A stretch of DNA of 64,000 nt from Pseudomonas fluorescens (GCF_001708445.1 NZ_CP015637.1:2357001-2421000), one strand, 5' to 3'. Shown: positions 34,898-44,549, counted from the first letter of the stretch. Numbers and translations: made by a program. The notes: generated from the sequence alone by a model not told the origin.

Positions 34898-35671
34898 TCA
34901 GCTCATCCAGTTGCCGCCATCGACGTTATAGGTTTGCGCCACCACATAATCGGCCTCCTTCGACGCCAGGAAAATCGCCATCCCGGTCAAATCCTCGGCC
35001 GTCCCCATCCGCCCAAACGGCACCTCGGCCGCCACCTGCCGCTTCTTCTCGCCCGGCGCCAGCCCTTCATGCTTGGCGAACAATGCATCCACCCCGTCCC
35101 AATGCTCGCCATCCACCACTCCCGGCGCGATGGCGTTGACGTTGATGCCCTGCTTGATCAGGTTCAGCCCCGCCGATTGCGTGAGGCTGATCACCGCCGC
35201 CTTGGTCGCGCAGTAGATCGCCACCAGCGGCTCGCCACGACGCCCGGCCTGGCTGGCCATGTTGATGATCTTGCCGCCATGGCCCTGGCTGATCATCTGC
35301 CGTGCCGCCGCCTGCAACGTGAACAACGTGCCGGCAACGTTGATCGAGAACAGCCGCTCATAACTGTCGCGGGTGATATCGACGATGGGCGCCAGGTCGA
35401 ACAGTGCGGCGTTGTTGACCAGGATATCCAGCTTGCCGGCCTGGGCCACCACGGCGGCAATTGCGCTGTCGATGGAAGCTTGGTCGGTGACGTCCATCGC
35501 CACCGCGTAAGCCTGGGGCCCGAGTTCGGCCGCTGTGGCCTGGGCGCGTTGCAGGTTGATATCGGCGATGGCCACGGTCGCGCCTTCGGCGATATAGGCC
35601 TGGGCAAAGGCGCGGCCGATGCCGCGCGCCGATCCGGTGATCAGCGCGCTCTTTCCTTCGAGTCGTTTCAT
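34898..35671 (-). CDS. SDR polyol dehydrogenase (SmoS-type sorbitol/L-iditol 2-dehydrogenase)
   Basis: 257 residues from the ATG at 35671; a TTG five codons upstream is possible. The NAD-binding motif is ALITGSARGIGRAFAQAY, the NNAALFDLAPIVDITRDSY segment follows, and catalysis uses Ser (MASQAG) and YCATK. The C-terminal AQTYNVDGGNWMS and the INVNAIAPGVVDGEHWDGVD stretch closely resemble Rhodobacter SmoS as I remember it. It should oxidise sorbitol or a related hexitol to a ketose. It lies just downstream of a polyol-type binding protein gene, with no transporter membrane components nearby. Confidence 0.9.
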   Translation of the reverse strand: MKRLEGKSALITGSARGIGRAFAQAYIAEGATVAIADINLQRAQATAAELGPQAYAVAMDVTDQASIDSAIAAVVAQAGKLDILVNNAALFDLAPIVDITRDSYERLFSINVAGTLFTLQAAARQMISQGHGGKIINMASQAGRRGEPLVAIYCATKAAVISLTQSAGLNLIKQGINVNAIAPGVVDGEHWDGVDALFAKHEGLAPGEKKRQVAAEVPFGRMGTAEDLTGMAIFLASKEADYVVAQTYNVDGGNWMS

Positions 35672-35688
35672 GGGTTTGTCCGTCAACG

Positions 35689-37014
<1,326 letters not shown>

Positions 37015-37099
37015 GGCGGTTTGCACCTGTTGTTTTTGTTGTCGAGGGCCGATTACAGCAGCTTGGCCAGGCCCTAACAAACCCATGGCGCATGCACGA

Positions 37100-37143
37100 C
37101 TGATACTTTTTTAACCGCCGGCCCCGGATCAAAAAAGTATCAG
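37100..37143. promoter_or_regulatory. Perfect 13-bp inverted repeat between binding-protein and AraC genes
   Basis: CTGATACTTTTTT (37100-37112) and AAAAAAGTATCAG (37131-37143) are exact complements separated by 18 GC-rich bases. The arms are 31 bases centre to centre, about three helical turns. It lies midway in the divergent promoter region and is the best candidate operator for the AraC regulator at 37225. Confidence 0.7.
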
Positions 37144-37224
37144 CGCCGGACGAAACCAGAGGTAGCGCTGCCGTTGCCAACCCGCGTATTTTGAGGCGAT
37201 TCCACAAGCAAAAGAGGCATCAGC

Positions 37225-38163
37225 ATGCCCGTCGACCGCGCCGCCCTGTTCGAACACCGCCCTGCCGAGCTGGAAGTGATCCTGCCCGAACCTGAGCACG
37301 GCTTTCGCTGGTTCGAACATGACTACCCTTTTGAGCTGGCGCGCTGGAACCACCACCCCGAATTCGAAATCCACCTGATCCGCCAGGGCAGTGGCAAGCT
37401 GGTGGCGGGCGACTATATCGGGGCGTTCAGCGCCGGGCATGTGGCGCTGATCGGCCCGGACCTGCCCCACGACTGGATCGGCGAGCTGGCACCCGGCGAA
37501 TACCTGAAGGGTCGCGATGTGGTGCTGCAATTCGACGGCGCCGCCCTCCTCGCCCTGCGCAAGACCCTGCCGGAGCTCGGCGACTTGCACACGCTGTTCG
37601 AACAGGCCCGGCGCGGCCTGGAGTTCAGCGGCGACACCGCCGCGCAGGCTGCACGCTTGCTCGAGGCCATCGGCAGCGCCCACGGCCTGCAACGCCTGAT
37701 CCTGTTCCTGCAACTGCTCGACACCCTGAGGAACGCCCCGCCCCCCGAGGTGAAAGCCCTGGCCAGCGCCTGCTACGCACCAACCCTGGACGCGCGCAGC
37801 GCCGAGCGCATCAACAAGGCGTTCGACTACCTGATGCGTGAACTGACCGGCGACTTGCGCCTGTCGGTCATCGCGCAGCAACTGGAGATGAGCGAACCGG
37901 GCTTCTCACGCTTCTTCAAGCGCAACACCGGCCACGGGTTCATTGACCTGATGCGCAAGTTCCGCGTGCAGCGCGCCTGTCGCCTGTTGCTGCAAAGCGA
38001 GATGTCGGTGGCGGATATCTGCTTTGAGGTGGGCTACGCCAACCTGTCCAACTTCAACCGGCACTTTCGCATCGAGATGCACCAGACACCCAGCGAATAC
38101 CGGCGCGAAACCGCCATGCACTTGTTCAATCGGATTGAAAAAATGACACCGCGTCATTTCTGA
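37225..38163 (+). CDS. AraC-family transcriptional regulator (possibly MtlR-like)
   Basis: 312 residues. The N-terminal cupin sensing domain includes ARWNHHPEFEIHLIRQGSG and GPDLPHDWIGELAPGEY. The C-terminal double HTH spans ~residues 195-295 (LSVIAQQLEMSEPGFSRFFK; ADICFEVGYANLSNFNRHFR). It is divergent from the polyol binding protein and dehydrogenase genes, so it is probably their activator. The similarity to the mannitol/sorbitol activator MtlR is by context and general layout. Confidence 0.9.
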   Translation: MPVDRAALFEHRPAELEVILPEPEHGFRWFEHDYPFELARWNHHPEFEIHLIRQGSGKLVAGDYIGAFSAGHVALIGPDLPHDWIGELAPGEYLKGRDVVLQFDGAALLALRKTLPELGDLHTLFEQARRGLEFSGDTAAQAARLLEAIGSAHGLQRLILFLQLLDTLRNAPPPEVKALASACYAPTLDARSAERINKAFDYLMRELTGDLRLSVIAQQLEMSEPGFSRFFKRNTGHGFIDLMRKFRVQRACRLLLQSEMSVADICFEVGYANLSNFNRHFRIEMHQTPSEYRRETAMHLFNRIEKMTPRHF

Positions 38164-38248
38164 TCAAAAGGTCGATTAATCGCGATTTTTTCCAGTCCAT
38201 TCAAGCCATTGCGCAAAGTTGGTACGACCTGTGCGAGCGTGTGCGCAA

Positions 38249-38291
38249 CGAACTTGGTCGCCAAGTTCGCCTCAACCCGAAGAATCGGGTT
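38249..38291. promoter_or_regulatory. Two adjacent hairpins upstream of tsx
   Basis: CGAACTTGG (38249-38257) pairs with CCAAGTTCG (38261-38269), and AACCCGA (38274-38280) pairs with TCGGGTT (38285-38291). The tsx ATG is 28 bases after the second stem, with AGGGA between. They could be operators for a nucleoside-responsive repressor or leader-RNA structures. Confidence 0.45.
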
Positions 38292-38318
38292 CAAACCGCG
38301 TACGAATAGGGATTTTCA

Positions 38319-39266
38319 ATGCACTTGACCTCAAGGCGTCCTGCTTATTTTGGTGTTTCCCTGCTACTGGTTGCCGTTACGGGAGTACTCAGCCCGCCCA
38401 TTTTGGCGCAGCAACCGCCCATCGATGACTCAGCACAGGGCGAAACCCTCAGCCCGGAAGCCAGCCCGGCGAAAAAAGGCGTGTACCTGTCGGACTGGTT
38501 TAACCAGGACCTGACCTTGATCGGCAGCAAGGACATCAGCTTCGGCCCCAAACCGCAGGACGATGTCTACCTGGAATACGAGTACTTCGGCCGCAAGGGC
38601 CCCTTCGAGTTGTACGGCTACATCGACGTGCCGAAGATCCTCGGCATCGGCAACAGTCACGACAAAGGCGCGTGGGACCATGGCTCGCCGGTGTTCATGG
38701 AGCACGAGCCGCGTATCTCCATCGATTACCTGGCCGGCCGCAGCCTGGCCATCGGCCCCTTCAAGGAATGGTACGTGGCCTTTGACTGGATCTACGACCA
38801 CGGCAGCAACCAGGCCAACCGTGCCAACACCCTGTACAGCGGCCTCGGCACCGATATCGACACCCACTCGCGTGTCAACCTCTCGGCGAACTTCTACGGG
38901 CGTTACCAGTGGGAAAACTATGGCGCCAGCAATGAATATTCGTGGGACGGCTACCGTGCGCAGATGAAATACATCGTGCCCATCGACACGTTCGACAACG
39001 GTGCCTCGCTGACCTATATCGGTTTCACCAACTACGATTTCGGCTCGGACCTGCACAAGGACAACCCGGCCCGTACCGCCAACGCGCTGGTGGCAACCAA
39101 CGTGCTGCTGTATTCATTCACCCATTTGCGCTTCACCCTGGTCGGCCGTTATTTTCATAACGGCGGCAACTGGGAGGATGGCAGCGAATTGAATTTCGGC
39201 GAAGGCAACTTCCGCGCACGCTCCGACGGCTGGGGTTACTACGCTGGCGTGGGCTACCAATTCTGA
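38319..39266 (+). CDS. Nucleoside-specific outer-membrane channel (Tsx/OmpK family)
   Basis: 315 residues with a signal peptide (GVSLLLVAVTGVLSPPILAQ). Family features are YLSDWFNQDLTLIGSKDISF, YLEYEYFGRKGPFELYGYID and WDHGSPVFMEHEPRISIDYL, plus a final strand GYYAGVGYQF. Tsx proteins pass nucleosides through the outer membrane. The following gene encodes a nucleoside permease-family protein, 14 bases downstream, supporting a nucleoside uptake pair. Confidence 0.93.
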   Translation: MHLTSRRPAYFGVSLLLVAVTGVLSPPILAQQPPIDDSAQGETLSPEASPAKKGVYLSDWFNQDLTLIGSKDISFGPKPQDDVYLEYEYFGRKGPFELYGYIDVPKILGIGNSHDKGAWDHGSPVFMEHEPRISIDYLAGRSLAIGPFKEWYVAFDWIYDHGSNQANRANTLYSGLGTDIDTHSRVNLSANFYGRYQWENYGASNEYSWDGYRAQMKYIVPIDTFDNGASLTYIGFTNYDFGSDLHKDNPARTANALVATNVLLYSFTHLRFTLVGRYFHNGGNWEDGSELNFGEGNFRARSDGWGYYAGVGYQF

Positions 39267-39280
39267 TCAAGGAGTACTGG

Positions 39281-40309
39281 ATGAAAGCGTTTACCCGTCT
39301 CACGCTGGCTATCGGCCTGACCCTGCTGCCCCACATGGTGCTGGCTGACACACCCACGCCGATCAAACCGAAAGTGATGCTGATCACCATGTTCGCCCCT
39401 GAGGCGCAAACCTGGATCGAGCGCCTGGAACTCAAGCAGGAGGTGCGCGTACCGGGCTTGTCCGCCGACTACCCAGTGATCCGCTGCAACACCCAGGACG
39501 TATGCCTGCTGGTCACCGGCATGGGCCAGACCAACGCCGCCGCGTCCACCCTGGCCCTGGCGTTGTCGCCCAAGTTCGACCTGCGCCACAGCTATTTCCT
39601 GATCGCCGGGATCGCCGGCATCAGCCCCAAGCACGGCACCCTCGGCACGGCCGCCTGGGCCCACTACCTGGTGGAATTCGGCACCCAGTGGGAGCTGGAT
39701 TCGCGGGATGCACCCAAGGATTGGCCGACCGGGTATATCGGCATCAACACCAAGGGGCCCAACGAAAAGCCGCCACTGGACTACAAGACCGAAGTGTTCG
39801 AGCTGAACCCCAAGCTGCAGGCCAAGGCGTTCGCCCTGTCGCACAAGGTCGAACTCACGGAAAGCAAAGAGTCCGCCGCCTGGCGCAAACACTACCCCGC
39901 CGCCCCCGCCAACCAGCCGCCGCAAGTCACCCGTTGCGACACCCTGGCGGGCAATACCTGGTTCTCCGGCACGCGCCTGAGCGAACGCGCCGAGGTGTGG
40001 ACCAAGCTGCTCACGGACAACAAAGGCGAATACTGCACCACCCAGCAGGAAGACAACTCCACCTATGAAGCGTTGCTACGCGCCAGCCGTGAAGGGTTAG
40101 TGGATATCCAGCGCCTGGCCGTCGTACGTGCCGGATCGGACTTCGACCGCCCGTACCCTGGCTACAGCGAAGTGGACAACCTGCTCAAATACGCCGACCA
40201 GGGAGGGTTCGTACCCGCGCTGGAAAACCTGTACCGCACGGGCAATCCGTTGGTACAGGCGATCCTGAAGAACTGGTCGGCATGGGAAAAAGGCGTTCCC
40301 GACGCCTAG
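39281..40309 (+). CDS. Purine nucleoside permease (NUP) family protein
   Basis: 342 residues with a signal peptide (LTLAIGLTLLPHMVLAD). The mature part matches the NUP family: KPKVMLITMFAPEAQTWIER, LLVTGMGQTNAAASTLALAL, YFLIAGIAGISPKHGTLGTA and TYEALLRASREGLVDIQRLA. The fold resembles nucleoside phosphorylases and there are no transmembrane helices apart from the signal, so it is more likely a periplasmic nucleoside-binding or cleaving protein than a permease in the usual sense. Co-transcribed with tsx. Confidence 0.88.
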   Translation: MKAFTRLTLAIGLTLLPHMVLADTPTPIKPKVMLITMFAPEAQTWIERLELKQEVRVPGLSADYPVIRCNTQDVCLLVTGMGQTNAAASTLALALSPKFDLRHSYFLIAGIAGISPKHGTLGTAAWAHYLVEFGTQWELDSRDAPKDWPTGYIGINTKGPNEKPPLDYKTEVFELNPKLQAKAFALSHKVELTESKESAAWRKHYPAAPANQPPQVTRCDTLAGNTWFSGTRLSERAEVWTKLLTDNKGEYCTTQQEDNSTYEALLRASREGLVDIQRLAVVRAGSDFDRPYPGYSEVDNLLKYADQGGFVPALENLYRTGNPLVQAILKNWSAWEKGVPDA

Positions 40310-40346
40310 TGCCGAGCGAAATGTGGGGCAGCGTCCATCGCCTTCT

Positions 40347-40472
40347 GTAGGAGCGAGGGGGACGCCTAGTTCTTGCTCGCGAAAAACTCACAGGCGCCGC
40401 GTTCATTCAGGAAGCGCGCGTTATCGTTGAGGTTTTTCGCGAGCAAGAACTAGGCGTCCCCCTCGCTCCTAC
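40347..40472. repeat. Variant REPIN with 40-bp perfect arms
   Basis: Arms 40347-40386 and 40433-40472 are exact reverse complements around a 46-base spacer. Compared with the REPIN at 22569-22665, each arm carries an extra GGGGACGCCTAGTT (or its complement) between GAGCGAG and CTTGCTCGCG. The insertion is symmetric in both arms. Confidence 0.9.
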
Positions 40473-40499
40473 AAAAAGGCCTTAACTGCCCCGATCGTG

Positions 40500-41459
40500 T
40501 CAGGGCAGCAAGATGATTTTGTCGGCGCTGCCTTGATTCACGTCCTCATAGCACTGCACGCCATCGGCCAGCGCCACTTCGCGCAGGCCAGTCGGCAATG
40601 GCAGTTGCCCTTCATCGAAAAAGCGTCCGAACTGCTCCAGCATCACCGCGCATTGCTCGCAGTTGTAGAGCAATGAATTGATGCCCACCACCGAGCCACC
40701 CTTGCGGTACAGGGCCAGGGCCGGCAGTTGTACGTGGCCGTCCACCGGTGCGGCAATGATCGCGATGCGGCCAAACGGAGCCAGGCCGGCCACGGCGGCT
40801 GGCAGCCAGAAACCGGTGGTGTCGAAGATCACATCGGCGCCGCCCTTGAACACCGCATGAACCTGCGCGCCCAGTTCTTCGGGCTTGCCCAACGCAATGG
40901 CGTCGAACCCTTGCCCCTGCAACACCTCGACCTGGTCAGCCTTGCGCACCGCCGCCAACACGTGGGCGCCGCGGATGTTCGCCAAGGCCAATGCCGCACT
41001 GCCCACAGCACCATTGGCGCCGATCACCAGCAACCGCGTGCCTTTGCCCACGCCACTGCGCTCCAGCGCATCCCAGGCCGTGGTGTACGGCACTCCCAGG
41101 CTGGCGGCCTGGGAAAAACTCAGGTGCGCAGGTTTATGCGCGACACCTTTGGCCGACACGGTGAGGTACTGGGCGTGGGAGCCGTCAGCGAAAAAGCCCA
41201 GGTCGCGGCCGGTACCCCAGACTTCCTGGCCCACCAGTGCCTGCGGACCTTGCACGACCACGCCGGCAAAGTCGCGGCCAGGTATGCGCGGCACTGTGGT
41301 GTAGGGGAAACGCCCGAGTACGTTCTTCACGTCGCTGGGGTTAAGGCCCGCGGCCTTGATCTGGACCAGCACCTCATCGGCGGCGGGCACCGGGGTGGCA
41401 ACCTCGACGAAGCGCAGGGCGGTGAGGTCGCCGGTGGCGGAAAATTGCAGTGCATTCAT
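40500..41459 (-). CDS. MDR-superfamily (zinc-type alcohol dehydrogenase/quinone oxidoreductase) oxidoreductase
   Basis: 319 residues from ATG 41459; a TTG two codons upstream is not favoured. The N-terminal GroES-like part contains IPGRDFAGVVVQG. The nucleotide-binding region is LLVIGANGAVGSAALALANI. The catalytic-zinc Cys/His set is not obvious, so a quinone-oxidoreductase-like NADPH enzyme is more likely than a classical alcohol dehydrogenase. The substrate is unknown. It is followed upstream by XapX and an AraC regulator, all on the minus strand. Confidence 0.88.
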   Translation of the reverse strand: MNALQFSATGDLTALRFVEVATPVPAADEVLVQIKAAGLNPSDVKNVLGRFPYTTVPRIPGRDFAGVVVQGPQALVGQEVWGTGRDLGFFADGSHAQYLTVSAKGVAHKPAHLSFSQAASLGVPYTTAWDALERSGVGKGTRLLVIGANGAVGSAALALANIRGAHVLAAVRKADQVEVLQGQGFDAIALGKPEELGAQVHAVFKGGADVIFDTTGFWLPAAVAGLAPFGRIAIIAAPVDGHVQLPALALYRKGGSVVGINSLLYNCEQCAVMLEQFGRFFDEGQLPLPTGLREVALADGVQCYEDVNQGSADKIILLP

Positions 41460-41489
41460 GGCCAATATCCATCGAGGGGAAGAAAGGGA

Positions 41490-41663
41490 TCAGGACAACC
41501 AACCGGCGACCAACTGCCGGCCCATGGGCCAGAGCTGCTCACCGAGCAGCATGCCCATCAGGCCCACCAGCGCGATGGCCGGCGGTGCGGGCGAACGAAA
41601 GTCCAGGGCGCCGTAGATCAAGCCGACGAACAGGCCGATAGCCAGGGAAATCAGATAGTTCAT
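41490..41663 (-). CDS. XapX-domain (DUF1427) small membrane protein
   Basis: 57 residues starting MNYLISLAIGLFVGLIYGAL, then DFRSPAPPAIALVGLMGMLL and a short tail ending GRQLVAGWLS. Two hydrophobic segments around a Pro-rich turn match the XapX domain, a small predicted inner-membrane protein of unknown role named from xanthosine utilisation clusters. It lies 30 bases upstream of the MDR oxidoreductase gene on the same strand. Its shortness makes it easy to miss. Confidence 0.85.
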   Translation of the reverse strand: MNYLISLAIGLFVGLIYGALDFRSPAPPAIALVGLMGMLLGEQLWPMGRQLVAGWLS

Positions 41664-41752
41664 GGTGGTGAGTGCCTGATGGGTAGATGGGCCCAGTGTA
41701 GAGAGCCCATCGCTGAAGCATCGGCCAAGTGCTTCAGGATTTCGGCCAACCC

Positions 41753-42517
41753 TCAGCCGTTGTATTGCGACGGTGCCACACCGAGCTCGCGGCGGAACAT
41801 GTCGCTGAAACTGCTCGGCGAATAGCCCAGGGAGCGCGCGATAGCACTCACCGACTGGCCCTGGATCAACTCAGCCACCGCCGTGGCCAGTTGCACCTGG
41901 CGACGCCATTCGGCGAAGCCCATGCCCAGGTGGTTCTGGAACAGTCGCGCCAGCGTCCGCACACTGGCGCCGGCCGCTTCGGCGTGTTGCTCGAAGGGAA
42001 TCTCCAGGGACGGCGCCGCCATGACCGCCTGGCAGGCATTGATCAGCCGCCGGTCGACGCCCACCGGCATGGCGATGCGAATGGGCGAGCGGCGCGCACG
42101 TTGCAGCTCCAGCAAGGCCAGGCCGACCACCGCGTCGTAATAGCCTGCATCGCCAGTGTCCCCCTGCTCCACCAGCGTGACGATCAACTCGCGCAGCAAC
42201 CCACCGACTTCGATGACCTGCACCTGGCTGTCCAGCGTCGTCGCCAAGGCTGGACGCAAGTAGATATTGCGCATTTGCAAATCCGAGACCACGCGGATGC
42301 CGTGCTCCACCCCCGGTGGCAACCACACCGCCCGCTGGGGCGGCACCACCAGCGCCTCCTGGGGTGTCTCGACCCACATCACGCCGCTCATGGCGTAGAG
42401 CAACTGGCCCCAGTCGTGGCTATGGGGCTCCACGTACAAACCGCGCGGGTAGGTGCGGGCCAGGGGCAGTACGGGGACGGCGTGGTCACTGAGGTCGGGG
42501 GGCGCGGCCTGGGCCAT
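41753..42517 (-). CDS. AraC-family transcriptional regulator
   Basis: 254 residues from the ATG at 42517; the open frame reaches 42691 but would overlap the divergent gene at 42634. The N-terminal cupin includes VEPHSHDWGQLLYAMSGVMW and VPPQRAVWLPPGVEHGIRVV. The C-terminal HTH region includes SVRTLARLFQNHLGMGFAEW and VSAIARSLGYSPSSFSDMFR. It is on the same strand as xapX and the oxidoreductase and is their likely regulator. Confidence 0.9.
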   Translation of the reverse strand: MAQAAPPDLSDHAVPVLPLARTYPRGLYVEPHSHDWGQLLYAMSGVMWVETPQEALVVPPQRAVWLPPGVEHGIRVVSDLQMRNIYLRPALATTLDSQVQVIEVGGLLRELIVTLVEQGDTGDAGYYDAVVGLALLELQRARRSPIRIAMPVGVDRRLINACQAVMAAPSLEIPFEQHAEAAGASVRTLARLFQNHLGMGFAEWRRQVQLATAVAELIQGQSVSAIARSLGYSPSSFSDMFRRELGVAPSQYNG

Positions 42518-42633
42518 GGGAAACACATCGTTCAAGGGTGAGCCGCCATGGTAATGACCACCGCTCGACAATCCGAGTGAATTTTTGCGGCCCACGAGGA
42601 TCACTTGCTTACACCTGAAGGTTTGATGGGCCC

Positions 42634-42876
42634 ATGAATAACGCAAAACTGTTTGTGATCGACTACACCCTGCATGGCGAACCCAAGTCATTCATCATTC
42701 GCCTGGAACAGCTCGATGCCGCTCAAGCCTGGCATTGGGCGAGCTGTGACGCCGGCGTGGGGCGCATCGGTCGCTTTGCCCGTGAGCAAGTGAAGAAAAC
42801 CAGCCAGGAGCAGGCCGAGAAATTCGGCATTGAAAACGTGCAATGGCGCCGCTCGGATGCGCGCGCCCAGGCTTGA
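42634..42876 (+). CDS. Small conserved Pseudomonas protein (DUF6555-like)
   Basis: 80 residues, no signal peptide. The start NNAKLFVIDYTLHGEPKSFI and the segment AWHWASCDAGVGRIGRF resemble a small conserved pseudomonad family that I recall as DUF6555; function is unknown. It opens a short + strand pair with the next hypothetical gene, 16 bases apart, and is divergent from the AraC gene. Confidence 0.75.
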   Translation: MNNAKLFVIDYTLHGEPKSFIIRLEQLDAAQAWHWASCDAGVGRIGRFAREQVKKTSQEQAEKFGIENVQWRRSDARAQA

Positions 42877-42892
42877 TCAAGGAGCGATACCC

Positions 42893-43165
42893 ATGGATTC
42901 AACCCGGCAAGTCAACGGCAAGGCCCGGATTGACTACACCCAGGACACGCTGTTCGGGCCACTGGCCAAGCATGTCGAATGCCAAGTGAGTGTGCAGCAA
43001 AGGGCCGGATGGCTGGTGTTGAAGGTGTTCCAGCCACTGCCCGATGATCTACATGCCGCGCAAACCGTAGTGTTTGCATTGGAGAGGCGGCGCACCAGCG
43101 CCGTGGTGAAAGACAGCCACCGCCTGGCCGATCACAGCCTGCGCCTGGAACTGGAAACCCAATAG
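42893..43165 (+). CDS. Hypothetical protein
   Basis: 90 residues from the ATG at 42893, preceded by GGAGCG. Hydrophilic, no signal peptide or membrane segment; YTQDTLFGPLAKHVECQVSV and HRLADHSLRLELETQ suggest a small beta-rich fold. It follows the DUF6555-like gene by 16 bases. No family is recognised. Confidence 0.7.
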   Translation: MDSTRQVNGKARIDYTQDTLFGPLAKHVECQVSVQQRAGWLVLKVFQPLPDDLHAAQTVVFALERRRTSAVVKDSHRLADHSLRLELETQ

Positions 43166-43186
43166 CCGAAATCGAACCGCTGAAGC

Positions 43187-43212
43187 GTGGGAGGAAGCAG
43201 GCCCCCTCCCAC
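43187..43212. terminator. Hairpin between convergent small genes
   Basis: GTGGGAGG (43187-43194) pairs with CCTCCCAC (43205-43212) over a 10-base loop. It separates the + strand hypothetical from the minus-strand metallothionein. The arms again resemble the outer end of a REP element. Confidence 0.55.
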
Positions 43213-43226
43213 CGTCATAACTGCGC

Positions 43227-43397
43227 TCAGCCTTTGGCCGACTTGGCGCACTCACACCCCGTCGGCGCTGCACAGGGTTCGCCATGGGCATGGTGCTCGG
43301 CACAGCCCTGGCAGCAATAACCCTTACCGTCTTTCATTACTGCATCAGCCCCCAACACGCACTTGCAGTGTGGGCAGGCACAGGTTGCATCTGGCAT
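43227..43397 (-). CDS. Bacterial metallothionein (BmtA/SmtA family)
   Basis: 56 residues with AAGGAG 7 bases before the ATG at 43397. The sequence opens MPDATCACPHCKCVLGADAV and continues GKGYCCQGCAEHHAHGEPC and GCECAKSAKG. The nine Cys in CxCxxCxC, CCxxCAxxH and CxC clusters plus His match the prokaryotic metallothionein family that binds zinc and cadmium in a four-metal cluster. It is monocistronic. A metal-responsive operator upstream was not identified. Confidence 0.93.
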   Translation of the reverse strand: MPDATCACPHCKCVLGADAVMKDGKGYCCQGCAEHHAHGEPCAAPTGCECAKSAKG

Positions 43398-43485
43398 GGT
43401 CAGACTCCTTCTTCATGGTCGTCCGGTGCGGCGAGCGCCAGCACCTTAAGCAGTGACTGCGGGCCGGCGCGGATGGTTCCAACCA

Positions 43486-43938
43486 TCAATCGGTGCGGGT
43501 ATTGCTGCGGTACATGAACACCAGCGCCAGGGCCAGGCAGGCCATGGCCACGATGCGGCTGCCCGACAATTCGATCGCCGGGTTGCCCAGCCAGCCGAAG
43601 TTATCGATCAACATACCCATGCCCAACTGCCCGACGATCACCGCGACAGTGGCGACCGCCGTGCCGACCACCGGTACCGCGCCGACCATGACCATCATGT
43701 ACACCACGCCGAACAGCGCGCCGGTCAGTTGCCATTTCGGTACGTCCAGCAGGCTCAAGGCCTGGGCCGGCTCGAAGAAGAAAATCAACAGCGCAGTGGT
43801 CAATGCGCCCACCGCAAAGGTCAGCAGGCTGCTGCGCAATACCCCCACCGCCTGGCCCAGGCGACCATTGATCGCCGCCTGCACACTCAACACCGCACCC
43901 GCGGCAATCACCAGCACCAATAACAGAATCAGGTTCAT
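43486..43938 (-). CDS. YdcZ-type (DUF606) small DMT-superfamily transporter, subunit 1
   Basis: 150 residues from ATG 43938. Five hydrophobic segments are visible (LILLLVLVIAAGAVLSVQAA, LLTFAVGALTTALLIFFF, GVVYMMVMVGAVPVVG and others). NGRLGQAVG and the length fit the YdcZ half-size transporter family. It pairs with the next minus-strand gene, only four bases away, as two halves of one dimeric transporter. The substrate is unknown. Confidence 0.88.
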   Translation of the reverse strand: MNLILLLVLVIAAGAVLSVQAAINGRLGQAVGVLRSSLLTFAVGALTTALLIFFFEPAQALSLLDVPKWQLTGALFGVVYMMVMVGAVPVVGTAVATVAVIVGQLGMGMLIDNFGWLGNPAIELSGSRIVAMACLALALVFMYRSNTRTD

Positions 43939-43942
43939 TGCC

Positions 43943-44431
43943 TTACCCTCGTGCAATCAAAACAAGTGCCGCCACAATCAACGCCAAGGCGATCCAACGC
44001 TCGCCATTGACCCGCTTGCGCGCGGTGCCGAACCAACCGAAATGGTCAATCAGCACGCTCTTGCCGACCTGGCCCGACAGAATCGCGATCATCGTCATCG
44101 CGATACCGATATGCGGCGTGGCCAGGGTCAACACCACCACATACATCGGCCCCAGGAAGCCGCCGATCAACTGCCAACGCGGCAAGTCGGTCAACGCCGG
44201 GCCCTTTTGCGGGCCGCTGAACAACAGCAGCAAATACAGGATGGCCGAGCCGACGCCGAAGATGCTCAAGGTCGCCCACAAGTGGCCCACCTGCACACCC
44301 AACGGCCCGAGCAAACCGGCTTCCACGGACAAGCCCATGCCCGCCAGGATCACCAGTGGCAACAACAGCAACCTGAGCGCATTTTTTTTCGTGGTGGCCC
44401 GCGCCACACCCTCGATAGAACTGGCCTGCAT
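43943..44431 (-). CDS. YdcZ-type (DUF606) small DMT-superfamily transporter, subunit 2
   Basis: 162 residues, partner of the adjacent half-size transporter. Helices include RLLLLPLVILAGMGLSVEAG, WATLSIFGVGSAILYLLLLF and GFLGPMYVVVLTLATPHIG, with the family signature SGQVGKSVLIDHFGWFG, also present in related form in its partner (VGQLGMGMLIDNFGWLG). Divergent from a LysR gene at 44550 that probably regulates the pair. Confidence 0.88.
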   Translation of the reverse strand: MQASSIEGVARATTKKNALRLLLLPLVILAGMGLSVEAGLLGPLGVQVGHLWATLSIFGVGSAILYLLLLFSGPQKGPALTDLPRWQLIGGFLGPMYVVVLTLATPHIGIAMTMIAILSGQVGKSVLIDHFGWFGTARKRVNGERWIALALIVAALVLIARG

Positions 44432-44549
44432 ACATCACCTGCGCTTTAACAAAAGATTGGATGGCGCGCATTATCCGGTGGCCGTGCTGTGCGATAAATG
44501 GGAGCATACGGACAACACCTTTGCGCATTACGCACAACACGGGGGCACG

